Shown here in pieces: positions 8,328-17,054 of a stretch of DNA of 64,000 bases. Below the pieces are notes generated by a model. The model made no database searches and was not told where the DNA came from. It worked only from the letters and a program-made list of their open reading frames with translations. The DNA is taken from NCBI RefSeq assembly GCF_006716675.1, contig NZ_VFPM01000002.1, positions 310,001-374,000 on the forward strand. Direction: 5' to 3'. A program made the translations under genes and the position numbers. This DNA is from Humibacillus xanthopallidus (GTDB lineage: Bacteria; Actinomycetota; Actinomycetes; Actinomycetales; Dermatophilaceae). The stretch's first letter is position 1, and each line of letters begins with the position of its first letter.

Positions 8328-9224
8328 ATGACCCAGAAGATGGCCCTGCGCGCCTACATCGACCAGCTCCGCACCGAGGGGTACACCGTGCGCGACGACC
8401 ACGGAGACGACCCCATCCTCATCGCCCCGGACGGCAGCGCCGTCGAGACGTGGCGTGAGGGTTACCCCTACGACGAACTCATGTCGCGCAACAGCTACGA
8501 GGTGGAGAAGTATCTGCTTCAGATCGAGCTGCTCAAGTTCCAGTACTGGACGATGGACAGCGGCGCCAAGCACGTCATCGTGTTCGAGGGCCGCGACGCG
8601 GCAGGCAAGGGTGGGGCCATCAAGCGTTTCACCGAGCACCTCAACCCTCGGGCGGCGCGGGTCGTGGCTCTCACCAAGCCGACGTCGACCGAGAGTGGGC
8701 AGTGGTACTTCCAGCGCTACGTGAACCATCTGCCGACGTCGGGAGAGATCGTCATGTTCGACCGGTCCTGGTACAACCGCGCGGGGGTGGAGCGGGTGAT
8801 GGGCTTCTGCACCGACGAGGAGTACGAGATCTTCATGGCCCAGGCGCCTGCCTTCGAGCGGATGCTGGTCGACTCGGGGACGACGGTCACCAAGCTGTGG
8901 TTCTCGGTGACGCAGGACGAGCAGCGCACCCGGTTCGCCATCCGTCAGATCGACCCCGTGCGCCGCTGGAAGCTGTCGCCGATGGACCTCGAGAGCCTCG
9001 ACCGGTGGGAGGCCTACACGACAGCCAAGGAGGCGATGCTGGACCGCACGGACAAGCGGCACGCTCCGTGGCTGACCGTGAAGAGCAACGACAAGAAGCG
9101 GGCCCGCGTCAACGCCCTGCGTGCCTTCCTGCACCAGTTCGACTACGAGGACAAGGATCCCGACGTCGTGTTCGCGCCTGACCCGAAGGTCGTGAAGCGC
9201 GCCAAGCACACGGCCGGCGACTGA
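8328..9224 (+). CDS. ppk2: Polyphosphate kinase 2
   Basis: The 298-residue length fits a single-domain PPK2. Walker A is GRDAAGKGG (residues 88-96), Walker B with the catalytic Asp is FDRSWYNR (144-151), and a lid segment follows (FAIRQIDPVRRWKLSPMD). The enzyme transfers phosphate between polyphosphate and nucleoside di- or monophosphates in the cytoplasm. Class I enzymes usually act on nucleoside diphosphates, and this one looks like class I, but that is inferred from overall similarity. The ATG is close to a GGAATGGGG stretch that may act as a weak ribosome-binding site. It is a single gene facing a convergent glycosidase-like gene. Confidence 0.93.
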   Translation: MTQKMALRAYIDQLRTEGYTVRDDHGDDPILIAPDGSAVETWREGYPYDELMSRNSYEVEKYLLQIELLKFQYWTMDSGAKHVIVFEGRDAAGKGGAIKRFTEHLNPRAARVVALTKPTSTESGQWYFQRYVNHLPTSGEIVMFDRSWYNRAGVERVMGFCTDEEYEIFMAQAPAFERMLVDSGTTVTKLWFSVTQDEQRTRFAIRQIDPVRRWKLSPMDLESLDRWEAYTTAKEAMLDRTDKRHAPWLTVKSNDKKRARVNALRAFLHQFDYEDKDPDVVFAPDPKVVKRAKHTAGD

Positions 9225-9243
9225 GGAGTGACGGCGTCTGCGC

Positions 9244-10218
9244 TCAGGCGCCCGTGGGCACGAGGTAGCCCTCGGCGTCGAGGGTCACCGAAATCGGGTC
9301 GCCGATCCACAGCGCGCCGTCGGCTCCGTCGTGGTGGAAGCCGAAGATCACTGTGCTGCCGTCGGGTCGAGTCACGAGGGGAGCCGCGAAGAGTGTCGGG
9401 TCGGCACGGAACGGCCGCGCCAGCGACAGGTCCCACGGCCCGAGCAGCCCCGGTGAGGGCACCGACCACGTGCAGCACCCCTGCGCGTCCTGCTGCCGCT
9501 CGGGCGTCATCTCATCGGGATGGCAGGTGAAGACGAGCACCGGCCGGCCGTCGACGACCTGGCTGCGCAGAACCTCGAGCTGACCGAACCCGGCGCCGGG
9601 GGAGCACCGCGGCTCGCGCACCTCCCACGTCTCGAGGTCGGCGCTCCACGCGTGGGCGATGACGCCGTCGTCGTTCCGCGCAGCCTCGCGAGCGCGCGCG
9701 GTGACGAGCAGGTGCCACCCGTCACCGTCGGGATCCCGCAGCACGAGCGGGTCACGCCACGTCTCGCTGCTGCCCTCGAGATCAGGCCCCTCCGTCGGTC
9801 CGGGGTGTGACGACAGCGTCTTGTAGTGCGCCGGGTCGACGCGCAGGGCCGGCTCCGACGACACCCGTGTCCAGTGATGCAGGTCGTCCGACACGGCCGA
9901 GCCGATGCGCTGGTCGTAGATGTGGTGGCCCGCCGTCGAGATCGCGGTGTAGAACATCCGCCAGCGCTCGCCGTCCCAGATCGTCGATCCGGTCCAGACC
10001 GCGAGGTCGTCGAAACCGGCCAGCGACGGGCGGAAGGTCTCGCCCAGGACCTGCCACTCGACGCAGTCGGTGGAGACCGCGTGCCCGATCGTGGCGTTGA
10101 CGTGACGCAGCCCCGGGTCGCCGAGCGACCTGGGCGCCTGGAGGTAGAAGAGGTGCACGTCGTCACCGTCGGTGACGGTCCAGGCGTCCCAGATCCAGCG
10201 GTCCTCGAGGCGCAGCAT
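9244..10218 (-). CDS. GH32/43/68-like five-bladed beta-propeller protein
   Basis: The 324-residue protein starts with LEDRWIWDAWTV, where the Asp of WDAW fits the nucleophile position of GH32/GH68 enzymes. In the middle it has SETWRDPLVL, the RDP motif that stabilises the transition state, and then GFGQLEVL, where the Glu may be the acid/base. Repeated W and D-x-D-G segments fit five propeller blades. No signal peptide is seen, so it should act in the cytoplasm on a fructoside or related sugar; the substrate is not determined. A -10 box (CAGAAT) lies at leaderless distance from the ATG. It follows the acyl-CoA ligase gene on the same strand by 44 bases, but probably has its own promoter. Confidence 0.7.
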   Translation of the reverse strand: MLRLEDRWIWDAWTVTDGDDVHLFYLQAPRSLGDPGLRHVNATIGHAVSTDCVEWQVLGETFRPSLAGFDDLAVWTGSTIWDGERWRMFYTAISTAGHHIYDQRIGSAVSDDLHHWTRVSSEPALRVDPAHYKTLSSHPGPTEGPDLEGSSETWRDPLVLRDPDGDGWHLLVTARAREAARNDDGVIAHAWSADLETWEVREPRCSPGAGFGQLEVLRSQVVDGRPVLVFTCHPDEMTPERQQDAQGCCTWSVPSPGLLGPWDLSLARPFRADPTLFAAPLVTRPDGSTVIFGFHHDGADGALWIGDPISVTLDAEGYLVPTGA

Positions 10219-10224
10219 GGCCAG

Positions 10225-10230
10225 ATTCTG
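10225..10230 (-). promoter_or_regulatory. -10 element of a probable leaderless transcript
   Basis: CAGAAT on the minus strand is exactly 12 to 7 bases upstream of the ATG at 10218, in the gap after the acyl-CoA ligase gene. Confidence 0.4.
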
Positions 10231-10262
10231 GCACCGCGGGGGAGGAGTGTGCAGCCCGATGC

Positions 10263-11864
10263 TCAGGACTGCGACAGTGCGCTCTTGATCTCCACCTTGA
10301 GCACCTTGCCGACCTTGGACCGCGGCAGGTCCGACCACACGTGGACGGCCTTGGGAGCCTTGACTGATCCGATGCGCGCCTTGACGAAGGCGATGAGTTC
10401 CTCGGCGTCGACCGTCCTGCCCGGCAGCACCTGCACGACCGCCTCGACGCGCTCGCCCCACCGGTCGTCGGGCAGCCCGACGACGGCGCAGTCCTGGACG
10501 TCCGGGTGCTGCATGAGGGCCTGCTCGACCTCGGTGGAGTAGACGTTGAAGCCGCCGCTGATGATCATGTCCTTGGCCCGGTCGACGATGTGCAGGAAGC
10601 CCTCGTCATCGAGGTAGCCGATGTCGCCGGTGTGGTGCCAGCCGAAGCGGGACGCCTCGGCCGTCGCCTCGGGGTTCTTGTAGTAGCCCGGCATGACGAG
10701 TGAGGACCGCACCACGATCTCGCCCCGATCTCCTTGGGGCACAAGGCCTCCCAGAGGGTCCATGATGCCGACCGTGACGAGGGGCGACGGTCGGCCCGCT
10801 GACGACAGGCGCTCGACCGCCACCGAGCCGTCGGCCCGGAAGTGGTCGGCCGGCGGCATCATCGAGATCATCATCGGCGCTTCCGTCTGCCCGAAGATCT
10901 GGGCCATGGGGCCGATCCGCCGCAGGGCCTCCTCGAGCCGCGACACCGACATCGGCGCGGCGCCGTACCAGAAGCACTGCAACGCGGAGAGATCCGTCGA
11001 GTCGAGGGCCTCGTGGCCCAGCACCATGTAGATCAGGGTGGGCGGCAGGAACGTGTGCGTCACGCGGTGGTCCTCGACGAGACGGAGGAACCCGCCGACG
11101 TCCGGCGTCCGCATGATGACGATCTCGCCGCCGAGGCAGAGGACCGGGAAGCAGAGAACCCCTGCGGCATGCGTGAGCGGCGCCAGCGCGAGATAGACAG
11201 GACGCCCCTCGAAGGGGTAGCCCATCAGCGTCAGCGCGGTCATCGTCTCGAGGTTCGTGCCGGTGAGCATGACGCCCTTGGGCCGGCCCGTCGTGCCTCC
11301 GGTGCCGACGATCATGGCGAGGTCGTCGACGGCCGCGAGGTCGGGCCCCTCCGGGGTGTCGGCGCCGCCCCCGGACAGGAACGCCTCCCAGGTGATCGCC
11401 CCGGACACCTCCGCACCGACGTCGGCGTCGAGGCACACCCACGTGTGCACCCGCGGCAGCTCGTCGCGGATGCGTGCGACGAGCCCGCTGAAGGCACGCT
11501 GGAAGATGAGCACCGAGCAGTCGGACAGCTCGAGCAGGTCGCGGTTCTCCGCAGCCTCGTTGCGGGGGTTGATCGGGCACCACACGCCGCCCGCGCGGCT
11601 GATCCCGAAGACGCACGAGAACGCGACGGGATCGTTGGCGGAGAGGACGGCGACCTTGTCACCGGGCCGGACACCCCGGCTCGCCAGTGCGGAGGCCACG
11701 CGGAACGACAGGGCCCGCACGGCGGCATACGTCATCGACTGCCCGTCGGTCGTGAGGCAGGGGGCGGCGGGGTCGAGCGAGGCGCCCTTGTCGAGGTAGT
11801 CGACGATCCGCACGGCGCGGCGCTCAGCGCTCGTGCGTGCCGGCGCCGGGGGCATCGGGCGCAT
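10263..11864 (-). CDS. Acyl-CoA synthetase (AMP-forming, FadD-like)
   Basis: The 533-residue protein is a full-length ANL-family ligase. The phosphate-binding loop is VGTGGTTGRPKGVM (186-199). GWHHTGDIGYLDDEGFLHIVDRAKDMIISGGFNVYSTEVE holds the hinge and the A8 region. The near-C-terminal SKVGKVLK carries the catalytic Lys. It should activate a carboxylic acid with ATP and join it to CoA; chain or ring substrate is unknown. It begins 12 bases after the SDR stop, on the same strand, so the two form an operon. A GTG at 11813 is an alternative start. The double palindrome upstream of the SDR gene suggests control by the divergent TetR regulator. Confidence 0.9.
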   Translation of the reverse strand: MRPMPPAPARTSAERRAVRIVDYLDKGASLDPAAPCLTTDGQSMTYAAVRALSFRVASALASRGVRPGDKVAVLSANDPVAFSCVFGISRAGGVWCPINPRNEAAENRDLLELSDCSVLIFQRAFSGLVARIRDELPRVHTWVCLDADVGAEVSGAITWEAFLSGGGADTPEGPDLAAVDDLAMIVGTGGTTGRPKGVMLTGTNLETMTALTLMGYPFEGRPVYLALAPLTHAAGVLCFPVLCLGGEIVIMRTPDVGGFLRLVEDHRVTHTFLPPTLIYMVLGHEALDSTDLSALQCFWYGAAPMSVSRLEEALRRIGPMAQIFGQTEAPMMISMMPPADHFRADGSVAVERLSSAGRPSPLVTVGIMDPLGGLVPQGDRGEIVVRSSLVMPGYYKNPEATAEASRFGWHHTGDIGYLDDEGFLHIVDRAKDMIISGGFNVYSTEVEQALMQHPDVQDCAVVGLPDDRWGERVEAVVQVLPGRTVDAEELIAFVKARIGSVKAPKAVHVWSDLPRSKVGKVLKVEIKSALSQS

Positions 11865-11876
11865 GGGCCACCGCGC

Positions 11877-12668
11877 TCACATCCCCATGCCGCCGTCGAC
11901 GGGCAGGCCCACCCCGGTGATGAACTTCGCGGCGTCGGAGGAGAGGAAGACGACGGCGTCTGCCATGTCGTCGACCTGCCCGAGCCGGCCCGCCGGGGTG
12001 AGGCCCACGACGGCCTCCACCGCAGCCTCGGGGGAGGGAAAGAGACCGAGCTCGGCCACGTCGTTGGCGAGGCCCGCACCCATGGCGGTCGGCACGAGGC
12101 CGGGGTAGATGCAGTTGACGCGCACGCCGAAGCCGAGCTTGCCGGACTCCATCGCGGCGACGCGCGTGAGGCGGTCGACGGCCGACTTCGTCGCGGAGTA
12201 GACCGCGATCCCGGGGAAGGCGATCGTCGCGGCCACCGAGGCGACGTTGACGATGCTGCCGCCCCTGCCGGCCGCGCCGCCGGGACGCATGGCCCGCAGC
12301 CCGTGCTTGATGCCGAGCGTCGTGCCGAGGATGTTGACGTCGAGCATGCGGCGGACGTCGGCCGGGTCAACCTCGCTGATGAGGCTCGTCACCTCGATGC
12401 CGGCGTTGTTGACGAGGATGTCGAGGCCGCCGAGGCGCTCGACCGTGTCGTTCACCGCGGCCGTCCACGAGTCCTCGTCGGTCACGTCGAGCCGCACGAA
12501 CCCGTGCTCGTCACCGAGAGCGCTCGCAGTCTGCGCGCCGGACTCCTGCACGTCGGCGACCATGACGCGTGCGCCCGCCGCGGCCAGCGCGCCGGCCATG
12601 CCCTCTCCGAGCCCCTGGGCTGCTCCGGTGACGAGGGCGACGCGCCCGGTGAGGTCGATGGACGTCAT
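11877..12668 (-). CDS. Short-chain dehydrogenase/reductase
   Basis: The 263-residue SDR has the classical signatures. The NAD(P)-binding loop is TGAAQGLG (14-21), an Asp after the second strand (VMVADVQ) points to NAD(H), and NNAG, the Ser of the NVASVAA segment and YSATK supply the catalytic residues. The reaction is oxidation or reduction of an alcohol/ketone pair; the partner acyl-CoA ligase suggests a role in breaking down a carboxylic-acid or sterol-type compound. AAAGGAG lies seven bases upstream of the ATG. It is the first gene of the operon with the ligase and is divergent from the TetR regulator. Confidence 0.88.
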   Translation of the reverse strand: MTSIDLTGRVALVTGAAQGLGEGMAGALAAAGARVMVADVQESGAQTASALGDEHGFVRLDVTDEDSWTAAVNDTVERLGGLDILVNNAGIEVTSLISEVDPADVRRMLDVNILGTTLGIKHGLRAMRPGGAAGRGGSIVNVASVAATIAFPGIAVYSATKSAVDRLTRVAAMESGKLGFGVRVNCIYPGLVPTAMGAGLANDVAELGLFPSPEAAVEAVVGLTPAGRLGQVDDMADAVVFLSSDAAKFITGVGLPVDGGMGM

Positions 12669-12733
12669 GGCGGCTCCTTTGCCGGCGGGTCACGGCGCGT
12701 CGGCGCCGCTCTGGGAGCACAGTGCTGCAGGGT

Positions 12734-12771
12734 CTTGACAGTTGTCAAGAGATTCCTTGACAGTTGTCAAG
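12734..12771. promoter_or_regulatory. Double palindromic operator for the TetR-type regulator
   Basis: The 16-base word CTTGACAGTTGTCAAG occurs at 12734-12749 and again at 12756-12771. Arms CTTGACA and TGTCAAG are perfect inverted repeats around GT. Centres are 22 bases apart, about two helical turns, as expected for two repressor dimers on one face of DNA. It sits between the divergent SDR-ligase operon and the TetR gene and contains TTGACA, a likely -35 box. Binding is inferred. Confidence 0.75.
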
Positions 12772-12850
12772 GTCGGTAGTCGGGGTGGGCGTCGCGTGCC
12801 CCGAGGGCCCCCGAGACGCCCGCAACGACGACGAGGACGGTGAGTCAGGC

Positions 12851-13501
12851 GTGAGCCACGCGACGCAGGAGGCGGCGTCTGCGACGGGCCGCTTCGAGCG
12901 GGCCGGCATCGACAAGTTCGAGGCACGGCGCGCCGAGCTCGCCGACGCGGCGCTCGCCACGCTCGGCGAGCTCGGCCTCGCCCGGACGAGCCTGCGCGAG
13001 ATCGCCCAGAAGACGGACTTCTCCCACGGCGTCCTGCACTACTACTTCCGTGACAAGGTCGAGCTCATCACCTACTGCGTGCGCCGCTACAAGGAGCACT
13101 GCGTCACCCGCTACGACGCGATCGTCGCCGAATCCCCTGACGCCGCAACGCTGTCCGAGCGGTTTGCAGACGCGCTCGTCGCAACCCTCCTCGACGACAC
13201 GGCGATGCACCGCCTCTGGTACGACCTGCGCACCCAGGCGATGTTCGACGGCGCGCTGCTGCCCACCGTCGTCGACCTCGACCGCCAGCTCGAGGACATG
13301 ATCTGGCGCGTCGTCTCGCAGCACGCCGAGCTCGCTGCGAGCGACGTCGCGCTCTCCCGAGCGGGGGTGTATGCCGTGTTCGACGGACTCTTCGAGGGCT
13401 CGCTCCAGCGCCACCTCGCCGGCGACACCGCCGCGACCGGACGCCTCCGCACCGACGCCGTCGTGCTCCTCACGCGCCTGATGGCAGAGCCGTCCTCCTG
13501 A
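12851..13501 (+). CDS. TetR family transcriptional regulator
   Basis: From the GTG at 12851 the protein has 216 residues. A TetR-type helix-turn-helix spans about residues 25-70: ADAALATLGELGLARTSLREIAQKTDFSHGVLHYYFRDKVELI, where the VLHYYFRDK pattern is typical of the recognition helix and the following helix. The C-terminal part is helical and should bind a small ligand, perhaps an acyl-CoA or acid handled by the divergent operon. The open frame begins at 12764, inside the operator, so later starts are more sensible; no strong ribosome-binding site decides between them. It is expected to repress its neighbours and itself. Confidence 0.82.
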   Translation: MSHATQEAASATGRFERAGIDKFEARRAELADAALATLGELGLARTSLREIAQKTDFSHGVLHYYFRDKVELITYCVRRYKEHCVTRYDAIVAESPDAATLSERFADALVATLLDDTAMHRLWYDLRTQAMFDGALLPTVVDLDRQLEDMIWRVVSQHAELAASDVALSRAGVYAVFDGLFEGSLQRHLAGDTAATGRLRTDAVVLLTRLMAEPSS

Positions 13502-13502
13502 G

Positions 13503-13525
13503 GAGGGCCCCCGTCAGGGGGCCTC
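13503..13525. terminator. Two-way terminator hairpin
   Basis: GAGG-CCCCC pairs with GGGGGCCTC (one bulged G) around a four-base loop. It follows the TetR stop and overlaps the last codons of the convergent GntR gene. Confidence 0.5.
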
Positions 13526-14359
13526 GCCGGAGCCGAGGGTCTGCCACGCCCGTCTGATGTGGTCCTCGATGAGGCGTGCGGCGTCATCGGCCTGGCCGTC
13601 GGTGATGGCGGCGTAGATCGCCTCGTGGTCGTGGCGGAGCTCGTCGATGACCCCCTCCCAGGCGTCGATGCGGCGGAAGCGGTCGAGGATGGGCAGGCGC
13701 ATCGACTCGCGGATCGCCGCCGTCAGATCGGCCGCCAGCAGGTTCCCGGCGGACGCGGCGATGGCCACGTGGAAGGCCGTGTCGGCGTCGTTGAACTCCT
13801 CACGCTCGATCCCGGGCTGTGCCATGTGGTCGAGCAGCTGCTGCATACCGGCGACGTCGTCTGGCGAGGCGTGCCGCGCGGCCAGCCGGGCGCTCAGGCG
13901 CTCGAGGCTGATGCGCACCTCGACGACGTCGGGCAGGGGGAAGTTCGCGAGGGCCACGTGCAGGCGCAGGAGCCGGGTCAGTGCATGTGCCGGCACGGCG
14001 GTCACGGTCGTGCCCGCGGCGGCTCCGGCGCCCACCGCCGACCGGACGACACCCTGCGCCTGGAGCGTGCGCACCGCCTCGCGCACCGCGGCCCGGCTGA
14101 CCTGCAGGGTCTTCGCGAGCTCGCGCTCCGGGGGGAGGTGGTCGCCGACCCGGAGCTCGCCGCCGAGGATCCGGTCGTCGACCCACCGCAGGACGCGTTC
14201 GAACGCCTGCCCCGCGGGCGCAGCCGGTTCGCGGGCCCCCCCGGCCTCCCCGGCCTCCCCGGCCTCCCCGGCCTCGGGGACGTCGCGAGCCTCGCCGGGC
14301 TCGGCGGCCTCGACTGTGTGGCCGGCCTCGACGGGTTCCCGGGACTTCTTCTTCGTCAC
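13514..14359 (-). CDS. lldR: GntR/FadR-type (FCD) regulator, probable lactate-operon repressor
   Basis: The 281-residue protein has an unusual acidic N-terminus with (GEA)n low complexity, coded by four 9-base DNA repeats at 14243-14278. It is followed by a GntR winged helix (about 52-115: HLPPERELAKTLQVSRAAVREAVRTLQAQGVV) and an FCD ligand domain containing the D-x-x-x-H and later His residues (NDADTAFH, DHEAIY, EDHIRRAW) that bind a metal in LldR-like proteins. It is divergent from the lactate permease operon with three copies of a likely operator between. A repressor released by lactate is the natural reading. The GTG start has a -10 box (CATGCT) at leaderless distance. The gene symbol rests on context. 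Confidence 0.8.
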   Translation of the reverse strand: MTKKKSREPVEAGHTVEAAEPGEARDVPEAGEAGEAGEAGGAREPAAPAGQAFERVLRWVDDRILGGELRVGDHLPPERELAKTLQVSRAAVREAVRTLQAQGVVRSAVGAGAAAGTTVTAVPAHALTRLLRLHVALANFPLPDVVEVRISLERLSARLAARHASPDDVAGMQQLLDHMAQPGIEREEFNDADTAFHVAIAASAGNLLAADLTAAIRESMRLPILDRFRRIDAWEGVIDELRHDHEAIYAAITDGQADDAARLIEDHIRRAWQTLGSGEAP

Positions 14360-14365
14360 GACGGG

Positions 14366-14371
14366 AGCATG
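14366..14371 (-). promoter_or_regulatory. -10 element of the regulator gene
   Basis: CATGCT on the minus strand is exactly 12 to 7 bases before the GTG at 14359. The first operator copy (14401-14411) lies a little upstream, consistent with self-control. Confidence 0.4.
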
Positions 14372-14400
14372 CCATCCCCGGGAGGCCGCGAGGCGCGAAA

Positions 14401-14495
14401 TGGTCAGACCACCACGAACGAACAGTGGTCAGACCACTTGACGACGCAGAGACGCCACCCCTACCTTGAGCAGGCGCCTAGTGGTCAGACCACTA
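14401..14495. promoter_or_regulatory. Three operator copies for the GntR-type lactate regulator
   Basis: The palindrome TGGTCAGACCA occurs at 14401-14411, within GTGGTCAGACCAC at 14425-14437, and within the perfect 17-mer TAGTGGTCAGACCACTA at 14479-14495. It matches the TGGT-n-ACCA pattern common for FCD-type GntR regulators. The second copy abuts the -35 box and the third covers the likely transcription start of the lactate operon, which fits repression. Confidence 0.85.
14438..14467 (+). promoter_or_regulatory. Promoter of the lactate operon
   Basis: TTGACG (14438-14443) and TACCTT (14462-14467) are separated by 18 bases. Transcription should begin near 14474, leaving a leader of about 55 bases with GGAGGA before the GTG at 14530. 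Two operators flank these boxes. Confidence 0.55.
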
Positions 14496-14529
14496 ATCCG
14501 AGCCCGACGACGTGCCACCGGAGGAACCC

Positions 14530-16296
14530 GTGACGTACCTGATGCCAAGCACCTTCCAACCTGACATCTCGCCCATCGCCGACAACCTGGCCCTCTCGGC
14601 CGTCGTGGCGCTGCTCCCGCTCCTCACCGTCTTCCTCACCCTCGGGGTGCTGCGCTGGAAGGCGCACTGGGCCGGCCTCACCGCCGTCGCCGTCGCCGTC
14701 GTCGTGGCGAGCCTCTTCTTCGGGATGCCGCTGCACCTCGCCGTCCTGTCGGCCACGGAGGGGGCCGCCTTCGGGCTCTACCCGATCATGTGGATCGTCT
14801 TCACCGCGATCGTGCTCTACCAGGTCACCGTGAGGTCGGGTCACTTCGAGGACCTCCGGGCGACCTTCCACCTCATCTCGGACGACCCGCGCATCCAGGC
14901 GATCATCATCGCGTTCTGCTTCGGCGGGTTGCTCGAGGCGCTTGCGGGCTTCGGCGCCCCCGTCGCCATCACGGGCGTCATGCTCATGGCCGTCGGCTTC
15001 TCGCCGCTGCGGGCCGCGGCGATCGTGCTGCTGGCCAACACCGCTCCGGTCGCCTTCGGCGCGATCGGCACCCCGATCATCACGGCGGGGGCGCTGACGA
15101 AGATCCCCTACACCGAGATCGGCGCCTACGTCGGACACCAGACGCCCATCATCGCCGTCTTCGTGCCGCTGCTGCTCGTGCTCATGGCCGACGGCCGGCG
15201 CGGCGTGCGCGAGGTGTGGCCGCTGGCCGTCGTCGTCGGCGTCACCTTCGCGGTGGCCCAGTGGTTCTCCGCCACCTACCTCTCCGTCGAGCTCACCGAC
15301 ATTATCGCCTCGCTCGCCGGCCTCGCCGCCGCCGTGCTCTTCCTGCGGGTGTGGCAGCCCTCCGGCCGCGAGGCCGCCCTCGAGTCGCTCGCCGTCGAGC
15401 GGGAGCGGGACCGGATCCTCGTCGCCGCCGGGCCTGCAGGAGCCGGCGTCCGCAGCGACCACAGCGAGCCGGAGGGCGAGGCCGTGCTCGCCGCCGAGCA
15501 CGACCACGCGCTGTCCCTCACCGAGCTCGACGCTCGCGCACGCTCGCTCACCCCAAGGCGCATCGCCACCGCGCTCTTTCCCTACCTGCTCGTCATCGCC
15601 GTCTTCGCCGTCGCCAAGCTCGTGCCTGCCGTCAAGGACTGGCTCGCATCCACCGACGTCAAGATCGCCTGGCCGGGGCTCGCCGGCGAGGTGCTCACCC
15701 ACGCGGGTCAGGTCAGCAAGTCGGCGACCTACACCTTCCCGTGGCTCAGCTCGCCCGGCACGATGTTGCTCATCTGCTCCATCATCACTGCCCTCGTCCT
15801 CGGCGTCGGGTTCGGCGGATGGTTCAAGGAGGTGGTCGCGACGGCGGTCAAGATGCGCTTCGCGTTCCTCACCGTGGCCTGCGTGCTCGCCCTCGCCTAC
15901 GTCATGAACCTCTCGGGCCAGACGATCACGATCGGCACCTGGATCGCCGGCGCCGGCGCCTTCTTCGCCTACCTCAGCCCCATCCTGGGCTGGATCGGCA
16001 CCGCGGTGACAGGATCCGACACGAGTGCCAACGCCCTGTTCGCCACCCTGCAGCAGACGGCGGGGAAGACTGCTGGCATCGACCCCACGTTGCTCGTGGC
16101 GGCAAACACGTCCGGAGGAGTGGTCGGCAAGATGATCAGCCCGCAGAACCTCACCATCGCCGCAACCGCCGTGGGCCTGCTGGGGCGGGAGTCCGACATC
16201 TTCCGCAAGGTCGTGCCATGGAGCATCGGGCTGCTCGTCGCGATGTGCCTGCTCGTGGGGCTCCAGTCCTCGGTCCTCGCCTGGATGCTGCCGTGA
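14530..16296 (+). CDS. lctP: L-lactate permease (LctP family)
   Basis: The 588-residue integral membrane protein is all hydrophobic helices in two sets, split by a charged cytoplasmic loop around residues 275-345 (EREREGE- and ARS-rich). It has the family hallmarks AGFGAPVAITG, TAPVAFGAIGTP and SDTSANALFATLQ. It should import lactate with protons. The GTG at 14530 was chosen because CCGGAGGA sits five bases upstream; a GTG at 14512 is in frame but has no such site. It is the first gene of a long operon, and its stop overlaps the start of lldE by four bases. Regulation by the divergent GntR repressor is inferred from the operators. Confidence 0.93.
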   Translation: MTYLMPSTFQPDISPIADNLALSAVVALLPLLTVFLTLGVLRWKAHWAGLTAVAVAVVVASLFFGMPLHLAVLSATEGAAFGLYPIMWIVFTAIVLYQVTVRSGHFEDLRATFHLISDDPRIQAIIIAFCFGGLLEALAGFGAPVAITGVMLMAVGFSPLRAAAIVLLANTAPVAFGAIGTPIITAGALTKIPYTEIGAYVGHQTPIIAVFVPLLLVLMADGRRGVREVWPLAVVVGVTFAVAQWFSATYLSVELTDIIASLAGLAAAVLFLRVWQPSGREAALESLAVERERDRILVAAGPAGAGVRSDHSEPEGEAVLAAEHDHALSLTELDARARSLTPRRIATALFPYLLVIAVFAVAKLVPAVKDWLASTDVKIAWPGLAGEVLTHAGQVSKSATYTFPWLSSPGTMLLICSIITALVLGVGFGGWFKEVVATAVKMRFAFLTVACVLALAYVMNLSGQTITIGTWIAGAGAFFAYLSPILGWIGTAVTGSDTSANALFATLQQTAGKTAGIDPTLLVAANTSGGVVGKMISPQNLTIAATAVGLLGRESDIFRKVVPWSIGLLVAMCLLVGLQSSVLAWMLP

Positions 16297-17054
16297 GCCC
16301 CGCATCGCGCGGCGACGGCCCCCGCGTCGCCCTGTTCGCGACGTGCTTCAACGACACGATGTGGCCCGGCACGCCCAAGGCGACCGTCCGGCTGCTCGAG
16401 CGCCTCGGGTGCCGCGTGGAGTTCCCCCTCCAGCAGACCTGCTGCGGGCAGATGCTCACCAACACGGGGTATGCCGCCGAGGCCGTCCCGCTCGTCCGCC
16501 GCTTCGTCGAGGTGTTCGGTGACTACGACCACGTCGTCGCCCCGTCGGGCTCGTGCGTGGGCTCCGTCCGCGAGCAGCACCCGATGATCGCCAAGGACGA
16601 CGCGGTGCTGAGCAGCCGGGTGGCCGAGGTCGCCCCGCGGGTCCTCGAGCTCTCGGAGTTCCTCGTCGACGTCCTGGGGGTCACCGACGTCGGCGCCTAC
16701 TTCCCGCACCGCGTGACCTACCACCCGACCTGCCACTCCCTGAGGATGATCCGCGTCGCCGACCGGCCGCTCCAGCTGCTGCGCGCGGTCCGTGGCATCG
16801 ACCTCGTCGAGCTGGCAGGTGCGGAGGAGTGCTGCGGCTTCGGCGGCACCTTCGCCATGAAGAATGCCGACGTCTCCATCGCCATGGGCTCCGACAAGGC
16901 CCGCAACGTCCTCGACACCGGCGCCGAGGTGCTCGTCGCGGGCGACAACTCCTGTCTCGCCCACATCGGCGGGATCCTCGGGCGGCAACGCTCCGGGGTG
17001 CGCACCATGCACCTCGCCGAGATCCTCGCCTCGACCGAGGAGCACCCGGCATGA
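16293..17054 (+). CDS. lldE: L-lactate dehydrogenase complex protein LldE (LutA)
   Basis: The 253-residue protein has two CCG-type Cys-rich domains: FATCFNDTM plus QQTCCGQML in the first half, and YHPTCHSL plus EECCGFGGTFA in the second. Such domains bind the iron-sulfur or substrate-side centre in heterodisulfide-reductase-like subunits. With LldF and LldG it makes up the LutABC-type enzyme that oxidises L-lactate to pyruvate at the membrane side of the cytoplasm. It overlaps lctP (GTGA) and lldF (ATGA), so all are translationally coupled. The length matches the family. Confidence 0.92.
   Translation: MSPASRGDGPRVALFATCFNDTMWPGTPKATVRLLERLGCRVEFPLQQTCCGQMLTNTGYAAEAVPLVRRFVEVFGDYDHVVAPSGSCVGSVREQHPMIAKDDAVLSSRVAEVAPRVLELSEFLVDVLGVTDVGAYFPHRVTYHPTCHSLRMIRVADRPLQLLRAVRGIDLVELAGAEECCGFGGTFAMKNADVSIAMGSDKARNVLDTGAEVLVAGDNSCLAHIGGILGRQRSGVRTMHLAEILASTEEHPA

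Noticed and set aside
10842..12779. A 645-codon forward frame over the acyl-CoA ligase and SDR genes
   Set aside because: It is antisense to two clear enzymes. Long antisense frames are expected at this GC content.
12764..12850. Longer TetR start at a TTG inside the palindromes
   Set aside because: It would place the start codon within the operator and add a non-conserved tail.
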